Assembly (NCBI GenBank): GCA_018881555.1
Contig: JACAXG010000064.1
Coordinates: 3,849,304-3,913,303, forward strand
Length of the DNA stretch: 64,000 nucleotides
Direction: 5' to 3'
From: Amblyornis subalaris
Taxonomy: Eukaryota > Chordata > Aves > Passeriformes > Ptilonorhynchidae
Shown: piece by piece, positions 21,841 to 34,937 of the stretch
Position numbering within the stretch: the first letter of the stretch is position 1
How the letters are laid out: every line of letters begins with the position of its first letter
The notes under the pieces: generated by a model
Databases searched by the model: none
Told to the model about the DNA's origin: nothing
Seen by the model: only the letters and a program-made list of their open reading frames with translations
Program-made: the position numbers and the translations under genes

Positions 21841-23577
21841 TCCATCTCCATCCCTCTGGCAGCCCCATTGCACACCCCCCTTCCCGTGTTCTCCGTGCCC
21901 GGTGAGCCCCTCAGCAGGAATTCCTGCTGGATGCAGCTGGGATGCAGGTTGCTGGTGTTCAAACACGGCTGCCCGAGTGACCTTTCGCAATCCGCGGACA
22001 TGGATTTTCTGTCTCATTTCCCGCGGGGGAAATATTTACATATTGTTGAACGGGCCGAGCTCGCTGTTATCGTGTTGTTACAAAACACTACCAGGAAATC
22101 AGAATAATAAGAATAACAACAACAAGTCCCAGCTTTTGTTGGAGTGGAAGCCTGAGAGTTGAGCTGTGGGAGCCTNGGGCGCCAACATCAGAGCACAGCG
22201 TGAGAGGGTGCTTGGGGNGTTCACCTCCCACTCACAGGTCCCTCGTGTGCTGCCTGCTCCACCTCACTTGTGGTAATTTATTCATCCACCTTCAGAAAAT
22301 AAGATTAAACCTCCTGGTAGTTTGTGAATATCTGGTTTTAAACAAGGCAGCTGAAAACTCTCTGAAGAAAGGGGGTTATTGACAGGCAACACTCCTCAAT
22401 TTATACAGGAGGGAGAGATTTATAATGCAAATGGAGGTAGGAGAGNGGAAGGGAGGGTGACCTTTGTCTTTCCAGCGCCATAAAATTTCATATTCATGAC
22501 ACCAAAGTGGCCTGAACACCATCGTGGTTTCCTCTTTTTCACACTGGTTTCTGTCAAACACTGGAAGAGGGAAAGATAACACCAAAGAGGGGGGAGAAGA
22601 AGATTATAAATACAGCACATTCAGTGACCCTCCATCTGCTGCTCGTGGCAAAATCTCTCAGATCAGAGTGGGTTGGCTTGGTGGGACCAAGTGGTGAGAG
22701 GGAAAGAGTGGGATGAGGTTTTCTGGATACACNAAGAAGGGATATGGCTTTCATTGTTAGCTGGCATTTGAGATTAAAATGTGTAACGAAGGGCTTGAAG
22801 GTACAGAGACCTTTCAAAGAGGTAGCTATAAAATCTACCAGTGGCTGTTCACCTGTTTGGCCAGGATTGTTTTGGTTTTTCCTTGCTTTGTGAGTGGGTT
22901 TGGGGTCACNTGTTTATGTCAGGAGTGTCTTTATGTTCTGCATTGTGGATACAGAGCATTGTGAAGTCCTGGAGCTGCCAAAGCTGCCACATTAGAGCTN
23001 TCAAATACCTATTCATTAGCCAATAGTCACTATATTTTTAGTATTTATTATTTAGTAGTACCATGGAACTGGAGTGATCTGGAGACTTTGTGGCCACAGA
23101 CCCNTTCAGAGGAGGGAAGCTGTAACATTCCAGCTGTTCCAGCACTGAAATAGTTGCTGCAGCCAGGGAATATTCCTTGAGAGTGCTGCCTCGTTCATTT
23201 GCTTTTTTTCTCTGTCCAAAATGTATATTTTAGCATAACTTAAATAAAGCAAAAAGAAGTAAAAGACATCTTTCTAGTTTAGACACTGAACACAAGATTT
23301 TGAGAAAGCTATGAAGTCATTGAGATGCTTCAGTTCCCAAAACGTGGGGCCCTGCTCACACAGGTCACATCTGCAGCAGAAGGATCATAAATTGCCTAGA
23401 TTTCCCCACATGTCAAGGCATAAATCGCAGTTGTACAGGACTGAGCCTCCTGCTCCATCCAGCTGCTTCTCTGCCCTGGGAATGAAGGATGAGACGGGCC
23501 ACAGCTCTCAGAGGCTGGTTTATGTCCAATCTGGACCGACCCCAACGTCTCACAGCTTTCCATGCCCCCTGAAAAAG
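21841..23577. other. Single-copy DNA, no gene seen
   Basis: A short GC-rich part lies near 22020-22060 (CCGCGGGGG, GGGCCGAGCTCG), then AT-rich DNA. No element or exon recognised. Confidence 0.55.
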
Positions 23578-23642
23578 TGGATAAGCATTGGAACAGGCTC
23601 CCCGGGGAAGTGGTGTAGTCACCATCCCTGGAAGCCTTCAGA
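23578..23642 (+). mobile_element. CR1 LINE internal fragment
   Basis: GGATAAGCATTGGAACAGGCTCC and a GTGGTGTAGTCACCATCCC block match the internal 3' region. The tail is missing, so the copy is truncated at both ends. Confidence 0.82.
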
Positions 23643-23859
23643 ATTCCTCCTTGGAGANGGCACCACGATGCTCAAATTGCAAGAACAGGAAGTACCTGGA
23701 GGAGTCTGGAAATTCCTGCCTTTCACAGGGATGTGGGCAGGGTTTCTTAAAAGGCAACGTCCACATCTCTCCCATAAATGAACCAGGGATGGAAGTCNTG
23801 GGCTTCTGGAAGGTCATGACCAGATGCCAGGAGAAGAGGTTTTTTCCTTTACTTCTTAA

Positions 23860-24109
23860 AAGGGGTGATAGGATAAGGTGGATAAGCAGGGTTAGATTGG
23901 ATTTTGGGAAGAAATTCCTCCCTGTGAGGGTAGGGAGACCCTGGCACAGATTTCCCATAGAAGCTGTGGCTGCCCCATCCCTGGAAGTGTTCAAAGGCTG
24001 GANGGAGTTTGGAGCAACCTGGTCTGGTTGTCCCTGCCCGTGACAGGGGCTTGGAACTGGATAGTCTTGAAGGTCCCTTCCAACCCAAACCATTCCATGA
24101 TTCCATGAC
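23860..24109 (+). mobile_element. CR1 LINE 3' fragment
   Basis: GGGAAGAAATTCCTCCCTGTGAGGGT, GAAGCTGTGGCTGCCCC and TTTGGAGCAACCTGGTCTGG are followed by the tail CCATTCCATGATTCCATGA. Confidence 0.92.
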
Positions 24110-26018
24110 TCNTCCTNAGATAGATGAGGGCTCTTGGATTGGCCAAGGGAAGCACAGAATTGCTCTGATTCTCTTGACTGCATCTCCTTTGCCCATGGTG
24201 GGAACACAGTCAGCTGGCTCAGGTGAAGAAATATCTGTTATAGACCCCTGGAATTCAGGGGATCTCCCCCTGAANGATCTCAGGACTTCCTGAAAGGTCT
24301 CAGGACTTACACAAGTCGAGGTGGCCTCTGCCTAGGGGATTGTGTGTGGCCCTAAAAGGAAGAAAGGCAGATTGGGGTGCTCAGTGTGTCTGAATCCAGG
24401 GCAGAGCTGTGGATACACTCAGGAATTCTTGTTCCCCATAGAATCTGGAGCGGTGGAGACTTGAAGTGCACTAAATCTGGGTTTGTGGCAGATATTCAGC
24501 CTAAATTATAGAGACTCCTCAGGTGCTCCAAAAAATGGAAACAGAAACAGCAGCCTTTGGACATTGCCCAATTTGAGACCTTAAATAAAATGAGGATTTA
24601 TCCCATGTGTCACACCCGGTGAGTGACATCTGAGGAACGAGCAAAACAGTCAAAAGAGAAAACAATAAATCCCACCCTTTATTTGTCAGTCTTTTCAAAC
24701 ATAAGTCACCAGAATTGGGGCTTGACTCCTTCCTATTCAGAAAGAAAACTAAAGCACTTTTCACTTCCCATTGACAACGATGCAATGTAGGGACCCACTT
24801 AGAGTTAAAAATAAGATTTTATGGGTGTGTGGCACTTTCAACCTCTCCAGAGGAAATAAGTGGGGCAATCTGCACTCCTGTTAGCAAAAGCAACCATGCA
24901 TCTTGCATGAGCTCAGTGTCCCTGTCTCTTTCTTTCCAACTTTGCCAGCTCTTGTGGAAGTGTCTAAATAGGGCACAGAAGAACCTAAAAAAGGCACGGG
25001 AAAAGTTTTACCTGGGACAGGGTGGATGGATGCACGCGATCCCTTGTAGATTCCTTGCACTGACTGTGGTGCTACAGCCAAATCCTCTGGAAGGTGAAGA
25101 GCATCTGAAGTTCTGTGACCAAAAAAGGCCAGAATTTTGGAGAAAATCCTGCTTTTTGCCTTGTCTCAAGGTGCAGAAAGAGCAGAGCAGTTCAAAATTC
25201 CCATTTGGCTTTTGAGCCTAACCTGGGAGTGTCTACAACAAGGAGTGGGAAGCTGAAACAGGTTTGTTACCCTGAGCTGTAACTGAACCCAGCAACAAAC
25301 TGAGCANCAGAAAAGCCATATATGAATTATCACTGCTTAGAAGCCTTTGGAAAAAGGGATTTTTTTTTGGTTTCCTTTGAGGAAAATGGGCCTGTGGTAA
25401 ATAATATGGGGAANAAGTAATTAATTCACACAAAAATCATCCATTTTGCAGACATTTATGCTGAAGAATAACGATTTCCAGTAGCAGAAATCTCAAAAAT
25501 TGGACTTAATACCCATTTCAAATTCCCTGGCAATAGCACAGGAGGTTTCCTGGATGTGGTGAGCCAGGTATTAAACAGTATTAGTAATCTCCTCAAAGTT
25601 ATGTTTTTCCTGAAGTGATTTTCCCCAAGGGACTTGTAGGATGGAGGAAAAAAAACAGAGGCAAAACACCTGGAGAAAAATGAGCCTTCGTTGATAGATG
25701 TGGCATACCATGAAATGTAGCTGCCTTTGTTCTTGGAGTGGCCAATTGCTTGTATTCCCTAAAAAAATATAACTGTCTGGGGACTGTTAAAAAATTCTAT
25801 CCCCAAACAACTGGACAGTTCTCTGGGCTCGGGGAATTCTCCGAGATGAATCCAACAGCAGAGTGCATTGCGATGTTGTGCCAACTCTTAAAATTTCCTC
25901 AAGAACAACAACCACAACTTAATTTAATAGATTTTTTTGAGAATTAAGTTGGCTTCTCTGGAGATTCTCCGTCGTGGTGGATCTCTGGGATGCTCAGGTC
26001 TCTAAATAATTCACGTTG
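24110..26018. other. Single-copy DNA, no gene seen
   Basis: No mobile element or coding signal recognised. The longest frame (24829-25215, 128 codons) has no domain. Confidence 0.55.
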
Positions 26019-26110
26019 TGATATGGTTTAGTGGCCGTTTGGTCAAAAGTTGGGCCTAATGATCTCAGAGGTTTTTCCAACCCTAAGAATTGCATAATTC
26101 CATGATTCTA
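26019..26110 (+). mobile_element. CR1 LINE 3' tail
   Basis: GGTTTAGTGGCCGTTTGGTCAAAAGTTGGGCCTAATGATC leads to a tail reading ATAATTCCATGATTCTA. Confidence 0.85.
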
Positions 26111-27196
26111 CAGCAGAAATCCCTTTTCTCTGTGGGCTTTGCAGTTCAGNCCTCTTACCTGAGCTGAGGAAGGACCTTCCTACTATTGGGACCAAGGTAC
26201 TGAATGAAGCAGTGCCAGGGGGAGTTATCCGTAAAAACTTCCATGAACTCCTGTTTCTGCTCATGGTTGACCACAAACAAATCTGGTTTCACCTTCTCTC
26301 ACTTCCTCTCTCTTTTAAACAGAATAATTCACTCCAGACTCTCCCCATCAAACTGATATCAACTCTCCCAAGCCTTCAGTATAATTATTTTGAGGGGCTT
26401 CAGCATTCCCTGCCACTCACTCCTTTGCCTGCCTTCTCCTTCCTTCCAGGTTTCTGTTGCTGGAAAGACAAATTGATTTTAGCTCCTCTTTTTGGGACTC
26501 AGGAGGAGGCAGCAGNTGACAAGGAGCTAATTAGGCCTTCCAAGGTGAGCCCAGNGGAGGAGAAGAGAGATGAGGGACTATCTGGAATGACAGCTTGAAG
26601 TGACAAGACAACTGAAGAGGAAGAGGCTTCAGCACTTGTTGTCCACGAATTGTTCTCCCATCCAATTCCTCAATACCGCAGTGTTGGGTTCAGAGAGTTA
26701 CTGTCAATTAAACAATGCCTTGGCGAGGCATTAAATTGCAAATTCTTGCTGATGGCTGCTCAAATCCAACTTTATAGCAGGTGGAAACAGCTTTCTGGGC
26801 TCAGCAATCATTAAGTATCTCAGGGAGCAACACATGCCCTGTCAAGGCTGAATTTTGAAGAGGGCAGCATCTGTAAAGCAGTCAAAACAAGAGTTATGGG
26901 GGATTGTGGGATCCTAACTTGCAGGAAACCAATAAATGTGTTTCAATCCCTGCGCCAGTCNTAACGAAAGACACGGGGATTTTGGAGAGATGCATTTCTT
27001 TACCAGGAGCTGCCCTCAGCTCTTCTGAACTTTAAGACAGCTGGGTGATAAAACTCAGGGAAAAAAAAACCTGATAAAGCAAAATCTTCAATTTCTCCCA
27101 AGATGATTTGTGGAGAGACATTAAAATTCTTCCATGAATATTGCCAGAGCAAAAACTGGTTTGTGTTGGAAAGATTTTCACCAGAACTGTCATCGA
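26111..27196. other. Single-copy DNA, no gene seen
   Basis: Nothing recognisable; a 128-codon plus-strand frame at 26212-26598 lacks any known motif. Confidence 0.55.
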
Positions 27197-27436
27197 GGGG
27201 ACAAGGGGGAATGGCTTTAACCTGAAGGAGGAGAGGTTTAGATTGGATATTGGGAAGGAACTCCTTATTGTGAAGGTGGNGAGGCCCTGGCACAGGTTGC
27301 TCAGAGAAGNTGTGGCTGCCCCATCCCAGGAAGTGTCCAAGGCCAGGTTGGATGGGGCTTGGAGCCACCTGGGATAGNGNAAGNTGTCCCTGCCCATGGC
27401 AGGGAGTGGAACCAGATGGGCTTTAAAGTCAAGCTT
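27197..27436 (+). mobile_element. CR1 LINE 3' fragment
   Basis: GATTGGATATTGGGAAGGAACTCC, GGCCCTGGCACAGGTTGCTCAG, GGCTGCCCCATCCCAGG and GCTTGGAGCCACCTGGGATAG occur in order. It has five ambiguous bases at CR1-variable sites, and the terminal tail is lost. Confidence 0.92.
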
Positions 27437-28353
27437 TTATTCCACCAAGTCCTGAGCCTTAGAACAATTAAATCAAGTTTTACTAATGGGTCATTAATGC
27501 ACTACAAGTCCCAGGTAGTCACATTCTGGGAGGAGGTGGCCCCCAACCAGCTCACTTCTTGTCTGAGGTGGGTGGAGTGAGAGCCCTGGTGGCATTTCCC
27601 ATAAAATATTTCACTGTGATTTGTCCTGAGGATTCCTAAGGATATGGACAATCTCTTTCCTCTTTCACCCATTAGGTCTTATTTCTGAATTAGTTACCGC
27701 CATGAAAATTNCTGGAAATCTTCCCATGGCTGTGCCTCCAGGATTTTCCAGAGGCACAACGTGTTTTTATCCATCTGAGGTGATGGCTAAAGGTCATGTC
27801 TGGGTAACATTTTCTCATTCCAAATCATCCTGCTTGCCCTCACTTGTGCTCTTGAGCAATCACCAGTGTCCTTCCCCTAATGATAGTGGAAAACTTCACT
27901 TTCCAGCATGGAAGCTGGAACAAAACAATCATTTTAAGGNGAATTTAATGGGATATTGTGTTATGAGATGCCTCTAATGCCCAGTTTGTCCNTTGGTCTT
28001 CACTGTAGTTGTTCTTGTCACATTGAAACTCAGGTTCTGAATAGATTTGAATCAAAGTTTGACCCCCAAAGTGTCATTTTCCCACAGGAAAATCCATTTG
28101 ATCTGTTTCAATNTTCCTCAGACTGTTCCATCCCTTGTTTACACTCCTGCAGCTTCATCTGCCAGATTGGATTTTCAGATTTGTTTCCCAGCTCAAAAAC
28201 CAGCTGGTCAAACATTCCTGAGCTTTTCTCTGCCTTCTGGTGGAGAAATGTGGGAGTGTCCAACAACTGGCACAGACCTGTGTCTGTAGGTTGTGTCCAG
28301 CTATCCAATCTCATTTGGGCCAAAATAAGAAAAGCAGGAGAGTTTTCCAAAGT

Positions 28354-28942
28354 CAGTCACAGGATGGGTCAGGCTGGGAGGGACCACAGNGGGGTCATGT
28401 GGTCCCACCTCTCTGCTCAAGCAGAGCCATCCCAGAGCATAGGGCACTGGATAAGTGTCCAGACAGTTCTGGAATATCTCCAGTGAGGAGACTCCACACC
28501 CTCTCTGGACAATCTGTTCAGTGCTCAGTCACTGCACAGGGAAGAAGTTTTTCTTCATGTCCAGGTGGAACTTCCTGGGCATCAGTTCCTGCCCATTCCT
28601 CTTGTCCCATTGCTGGGCCCCACAGAGCAGAGCCTGGTCCATCTCTGACCCCTCCCTGCAGACAGGGCAGACACTGAGGGGGTCCCCTCTCAGTTGTCTC
28701 TTCTTGAGGCTGAACAGCNCCATCTCCCTCAGCCTTTCCTTGTGAAANAGATGCTCCAGTCCCTTCATCATCCTCANTGTCCTCCTCTGGACCTGCTCCA
28801 GGAGCTCCATGTCTTTCCTGCCCTGAGGAGCCCAGAACTGGACACAACACTCCAGATGTGCCTCACCAGGCCTGAGCACAGGGGCAGGATCACCTCCCTC
28901 CACCTGCTGGCAATGNTCTTCCCAACACACCCCAGGATGTGA
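28354..28942 (-). mobile_element. CR1 LINE fragment (about 590 bp)
   Basis: This is one of the longest CR1 pieces in the window. The 3' end at 28354 reads GTCACAGGATGGGTCAGGCTGG; the piece then runs through GGCATCAGTTCCTGCCC, CCCATTGCTGGGCCC and CTGAGGAGCCCAGAACTGGACACAACACTCC to the CACCTGCTGGCAATG block. The subfamily is the same as the plus-strand element at 57800. Its coding frame has stops and ambiguous bases. Confidence 0.93.
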
Positions 28943-29732
28943 TCAGGATATCCTCAAAAATCCTCATTTTTCTGCACAGCTGTCCATCATCCTTGTCCTT
29001 GACCTGGCTGTTGCAGTATATTTGTTCTGTGCTGCCATTCCTTGATTATTTCTCTGACACAGGAGAGTCTCCTGCTCATTAATCAAAAAAGAAAACACCA
29101 TCTTTGTCCATGCTGATCCCCAGTGCCCACAGAGCAATGAACACGGCAAATCAAGCCCAAAGTGGATACAAATTCAGGCTGCTTGGTCCTCGGGAGGTGA
29201 GGGTCACCNTCTCATCACCAGCCTCGCAGGTGACCCAACCCTTCAGCTCCAGCAGAGCGGTTTAATCCTATTCCTGTGGATGTGCCAGGGAAANAGAAAC
29301 ACNGGGATGTCTGGCTGGCCTCCAGCCCTCTTCAGATGACAGGACACATGTGGAAGTGAGGGTGACCACACTGAACGTGGCAGCAGAGCTGCTCTCCTTA
29401 ACTGCACCATCTGTCCTTGCAAGGCTGAGTGCCCTCCTGCCCTGCTCACTCCACCGGGTCCATTTTTAAGCTCTGCGTGGGCAGCTCAGGTTAATCTGAC
29501 CCAGACACACCTGTGAGACTGACAGGGCTGGAAGCACCTGGATTGGACGGGTGGACAGCCTGGGGTTAACACGATTCATCTCCCAGTCTCCTGTGGCCTC
29601 TCATGAATTGTGAGAGCACAGAATAACTCCTTATTTTGATGGGAAAAAGTGTTTGGAGAAGAGAGGCAACTTCACGGTGCCATGACTGAGATGACCTGGA
29701 ACTCCCCAGACCTCAGAGTACAGNAGAGCTGC
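28943..29732. other. Single-copy DNA, no gene seen
   Basis: No element recognised between the long CR1 and the next one. Confidence 0.55.
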
Positions 29733-29860
29733 AGTCACAGAGTCACAGAGTCATGGAATGTTTGGTATTGGAAGGTCATTGAGTTCCAACCCTCTGACAT
29801 GGGCAGGGAACCTTCCACTTCCAGGTTGCTCCAAGCCTCATCCCACCTGGTCTTGGTCAT
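29733..29860 (-). mobile_element. CR1 LINE 3' fragment
   Basis: The 3' tail AGTCACAGAGTCACAGAGTCATGG shows three tail units, followed by GGTATTGGAAGGTCATTGAG and CAGGTTGCTCCAAGCCTC. Confidence 0.9.
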
Positions 29861-30097
29861 TTACACACGTAAATAATTCAATGTAATATCATATCCGAGA
29901 TGCTTCCAAACTTGTTGTATTCCTTTTTCTCATCTTTGAAGTCTGAGATAGACTTGGACTTTATCCATGTTTCAGATACCATTGTCAATCCCCAGTCCTC
30001 ACAATCTGCTTCCTCCTTAAGTGCAACATTCCACACAGTGGATATTTGCAGCCTCGTTTCCAACTGCACTCATCAGCTTCCAATATACGCCCTTTAT

Positions 30098-30267
30098 CTG
30101 CTGAAGCTGTGGCTGCCCCATCCCTGGAAGTGTCCAAGGCCAAGCTGGACAAGGTTTGGAGCAACGTGGGATAGTGGAAGGTGTCCCTGCCCACGGCAGG
30201 GGGTGGAAGGNGATGGTCNTTAAGGTCNCTTNCAACTCAAACCATTGTATGAATTTATGATTCTATA
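30098..30267 (+). mobile_element. CR1 LINE 3' fragment
   Basis: GAAGCTGTGGCTGCCCCATCCC, GGTTTGGAGCAACGTGGGATAG and the tail TATGAATTTATGATTCTATA are present. Four ambiguous bases lie within 25 bases (30212-30231). Confidence 0.92.
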
Positions 30268-31639
30268 AATTCGTGNAGAATCAACCAAAAGCCTCTAATC
30301 TAAAAAACCTTTCAAACCAGGCCCATGACTGAAAAGATGACGGATTCTGGTAGATGGATGGAGAGCACTAGCCAAAAACCAAGCACTTTGGTGAGTTTTG
30401 AACCACCCTTTCCCCACATCAGCTGCCAACACCACTGCCAAGTCCCCGTCCCCATGGGGAAGAATGAACTCTCCTCTTCCACTTTCATACCCTCGAAACA
30501 GCTCAGACAGAGGCTGAATTCAGCTGTTTAATTGTCCTTGTTTCCCATTCACTTTTTGTTCAAGGTCCCACCAAAGACAAGCAATTTTGGGGGAAATGTA
30601 TTTTAAAAGAGGCTTTAATACTCTTCACTACAGACTGCCTTAGGCACGCCGTGAATGGAGCAACAGAAATGCTCATTTTCAGCTGCAATCCAGGGAATAT
30701 TTCCTGGCTGTTCCAAGCTGTCGATGCTAAGGTGACACTTGTCTGTTTTATTCCAACTTGATACTCCTTGGCTTTGCTTGGTTCCACCCTCACATCACGT
30801 CCACTCCCTGAAAATGTCAGGTATCCACTTTCGTCGAAGGTACGNGAGTCAAAATTCGATTTAAATTTTTATCTTGTTTACACCAAGCACTTTGCCAGGT
30901 TTTATCCCCCAAAAATAAAGATTTCTCCTTATAANATGGGTCTTATTTTCTCCTTATAATAATGGGTCTGCCTTGACCCAGACCTNAAGGAATTGACCTG
31001 AGATTTTCAGACCTCTGCATATTAAGGCAGCTCCCAGCCAGCTGCTCCTGCTAAAAANCAGCTCCATAAATATTTAGGTGGGAGATGGAAAAGCTGATAG
31101 GCTCTGCTGTCCGTTTTGTGGGGCGGTTCAGCTCATTACAGTCATCACTTAATCCTAATAGATTTTTCCTACAGTTCAGTGTAAACATCTTGAGGAACCC
31201 TAATGAGTTGCTCGGAGCTCAGCAGGAGAAGAGATTGCAGCTCGGATTGGTTTGGGGAGGCATCAGTCTGTTCNTTACCGAGGGGAGACTCCTGAAGAAG
31301 CTCCATAAATTGTTGTTTTCATGAAGAATTTCAGTTTCACAACAGCAGAGAACGAGCGCAAACCGCCAGTGACTCCAGCCAGCAGGAGAATATCCCACAG
31401 GCTGCGATTTCCACTTTAATTTTGGAACTCTGTTTCATCCTCGCTTCCACTGAAGGCCATTCCCCTTGGTGGTGCTCCTCTCCACAATTCCTAGTTCCTG
31501 GGAGTTAGGAGGACCAGAGGTGCAAAATCAAACTTATCCATGAATTATCAGTCTGCAGATTGAAGTTTTTCCCCCAAATTCAGATCAGAGCAAATTCCAG
31601 CTGTTTGTAGGATATCTACTTAAATCCACTTCTCTTATT
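30268..31639. other. Single-copy DNA, no gene seen
   Basis: No mobile element or coding signal recognised. Confidence 0.55.
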
Positions 31640-31722
31640 AGAATCATGGATTCATTAATGTTGGAAAAGACCTCCAAGGTCATCAAGTCCAAACTTCAAC
31701 CAAAAATCCAACCTTTGGNTGA
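31640..31722 (-). mobile_element. CR1 LINE 3' tail
   Basis: TAGAATCATGGATTCATTAATGTTGG is followed by AAAAGACCTCCAAGGTCATCAAGTCC. This is the last clear CR1 before a long CR1-poor stretch. Confidence 0.88.
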
Positions 31723-32102
31723 GGTTTGGACTGTCTCCTCCTATCCTGGAAAGGTAAAATTTCCAGAAACACGTAAATCAAATTGGATTTTAGGAGAAGA
31801 TTAAAAGGATTTTGAGCACTTCAAGTCAGACGGAGAAAGACAACAAATGATGAGACAGATTCGTGTAGGGAGGAGCAATCGAAGGTTTTCAAGTCCTGCT
31901 ATTGATCCATCTNTCTTTTTCCCAGGACACAAAACAGATCTGGAAAGAAAAAAAAAAAACACCTCATGATTTTTAAGTAGATTTTGCTTCATTTATTCCC
32001 CTTTGGAATCTTAGTTTGGCCAGAAGAACCTTTGTAGCTTCGTTTTGAAATGCTGCTCTTACTCACAGGATGAATTTGGCCAAGGGAAGCAAAACTTTCT
32101 TC

Positions 32103-32293
32103 CATTTAAACCAAAGCTTTCTCTCATTTAAACCAAAACTTTCTCACATTTAAACCAAAACTTTCTCTCATTTAAACCAAAACTTTCTCCCATTTAAACC
32201 AAGACTTTCTCCCATTTAAACCAAGACTTTCTCCCATTTAAACCAAAACTTTCTCCCATTTAAACCAAGACTTTCTCCCATTTAAACCAAGGC
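32103..32293 (+). repeat. 22-bp minisatellite, about 8.6 copies
   Basis: The unit is CATTTAAACCAAAACTTTCT plus CC, with starts at 32103, 32125, 32147, 32169, 32191, 32213, 32235, 32257 and 32279, an exact 22-base period. Variation is limited to A/G in the AAAACT/AAGACT segment and TC/AC/CC at the unit end. GACTTTC-type units occupy the right half, which suggests stepwise expansion. Confidence 0.98.
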
Positions 32294-34635
32294 TGCTTTG
32301 CTTCCATGTCTCCATGCAATCCTGGAGATGTGGAGGTAGAGGGAAGAGGAATCCATCCCATCAGTCACTTGAATTTTGGAGGACAACACAGCTCAGCTCA
32401 AGTACGAATTGTGTTCCTCTCAAATCAGCCCAAGATATTCCCCTCTCCTCATTCCTGTATTTCTCTNTGATGAGAGGTGGTTGCATTCCCTGGAAAAAAA
32501 GGCTTTGGAGCAAGATAACCACTGAATAAAGAGCTTTTCAGCACACCTGCAAATGGAGCGGCTCCAGCTATTGGCAACCGCAATTATTTAATGAAGCGAG
32601 GAGTTTCCATTGATTTTGTGACTCCAGATGGAAATTAAAAGGCCTGTTATAATTAGCCCTAAACTCTCCTATTTATTATGGAGCTGAGCCGTGCCTGTTT
32701 GAATCCTTGGGGCTGGGAATGATGGTGCAGCCACACCTTGTGCTCTGTGCTGAGAATTCGGGTTTGAACCTACACCAGGGTGGGGGTGGAGGAATCTTTT
32801 ATTTTTCCTTTGCCAAATCTCTCGTGCCAGAAGCACCTCACGGGAGGAAATGGGGAAGAGAAGGTTCCAGAGAGGCCTTAGAGCACCTTCCAATGCCTAA
32901 AGCAGCTCTGAATCACCCCTGGCTTGGTTGTTTCTTGCCCTAAACCATGGGAAGCTCTGGATCTCTTCACTCTCTAGACCTGATTTTTCCCTTAGTCACC
33001 TTTGGAGAGTGCTGGAAAAATGCCAGTGGGATTTAAAAATGATTTGAGAGGGTGTAGGAGAGGTCTGAGTTGATCTGAACTGGATCTGCATCTCAAGGAA
33101 TGGTGAAACAGAAGAAAACGTGGGATAGCCTAGAGTGGGATTCATGGAGTGATAAACTGGGATTTCAGCACACAGGAATCATTGAATATTTAGGCAGAGG
33201 CTCTACCTTGACACTTAATTACTTAGGACCCTTCTGGGAATGTTTGGAGCTCCCTATCCCAAAATTACAAACTGGACAAGATGTCTGGAACTCCTCATCC
33301 AGCCTCCAAGCATTTNTTTAGTCAAATCCTTAAGATCTCCGAGAAATGGGATTTCACAAGTTCTCTGGGTGGCCTGTTGCTGCCTTATCCCTNTAGGAAA
33401 AAGAGATTCCCTGTGCCCAAAAAAATCAGGCTTGAATTTTTCCNTTGTAGAAATCGAGGTTTCTCACATTGTCTGGAGTGGAAGAGTCGATGTTTTAAAC
33501 CAGCTTTAATCTGCATCTGATGCCCAAAGAGCGAGAAACATTGCAAAGCTCTGAGTGCTGTGAATATTTCTTGTGATATTAAGGTCAAGTTTTATCAATC
33601 TGTTGCCAGAGAGCTGCAGAGGTAGAAGCCAATCAAGCAGAGAGGATGTGTAAATTGAATTATGTGCTAGAAACGATCATTAAAAAGGGGAAAAGGAAGG
33701 GGAAAAAACTTCTTTCCCACAGGTTGGTGTGTGAGGTCTCTGTGTCCACCACAGAGCAAGAAGGGTCAAGTGAAGAGAACTGTGGCGTGGGAGGGAATTG
33801 AGCCACCTTAACCTGAGAAATTTGGTGTCAAAATNATCTTTGGTAATGGGAAGAGCAAGATGGAAACCTAAGAAATCTTTAGGGCATTCTTATCGGTCAT
33901 GCAGGCCAAGTTCACCAGCCTCAGGAAANAGCCGAGCTACAGGAGGTATCAAGTAATCAACCAAATTTGAATTATTGATAAATACATTTTTCCATCCACC
34001 AGCACCGTGACAACATCTTCTTGGGGAAGAAAANTGAAAATCGTGGAGTGCCTCACGCAACTAGACAGAAAGGAGGAAAGAGCAATTATGCAGATGCAAT
34101 TTAGTCCTGAACTCTATTTAATCACTTGGGGTTCGGTGCATGCATAAAAGCTGAACAATTCTGACATTATGATACGAGATTGGGATATGATTAATGTGGG
34201 GGGAAAGTTAGTTGGATTCCTGTGATTTACACATCCACATGAGAGTTTGCTCGGGGAGCTGAACTGTGACAGTTTTTGGGACAGCACAGGGAACATCTCA
34301 GATATTTGGGAGGTGAAACAGTAAAAGGGCTGTTCATCAGGTCAGCAAGGAAGACCAGGATAAGGAAAAGACTCTGCTNGGAAAAAAAAGCTGGAAATTG
34401 GGTAAAAATGTCCTCCCTTTGAAAGGACATCTCCCATCTCTTATTCCTTAGTACATTGTGTGTAAGCTCCTTTATTTTTGATCAAAGATTGTCATTGCTT
34501 AGCACTATTCCACCTTCCTGCTTCCTTTTCTTCACCAACGGTGTCGGATTTTGTTGGGTTTTTTTTGTCCTGCTTTTAAAAACTACAATTCGGGACAGCT
34601 TGTNAAACAGAAAACAGGGGCCAGAGAAAAGAAAC

Positions 34636-34671
34636 ATATATATATATANATANATAGATAGATAGATATAA
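34636..34671. repeat. TA then GATA microsatellite
   Basis: A (TA)n run passes through two ambiguous bases into four GATA units. The ambiguous bases suggest length or sequence heterogeneity. Confidence 0.93.
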
Positions 34672-34902
34672 ATGTCTCTTTTTTATTTTTTTTCTGTTCT
34701 TCAGGAGGTAGTAAAAATAAATGTGAAGCTGTTGGGAATAGCTGGGACATACGATGGGAGATTGATCTGAAGTTGAAAGATAAGCCCTTCAGTGATAATC
34801 AGGAACATGATTTCTTCAGTGGAGTGAAACGGAGCTTAGCAGAGGACTCGATTACAGTTTNTAATTTCTAATTACTTATCAGATGCTGCTCTGGAGTCAA
34901 GC

Positions 34903-34937
34903 AGAAAAAAAAGAAAAAGAAAAAAAAAGAAAAAAAG
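34903..34937. repeat. A-rich low-complexity tract
   Basis: Runs of A interrupted by single G bases over about 35 positions. No SINE-like sequence precedes it, so I do not read it as a retroposon tail. Confidence 0.9.
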
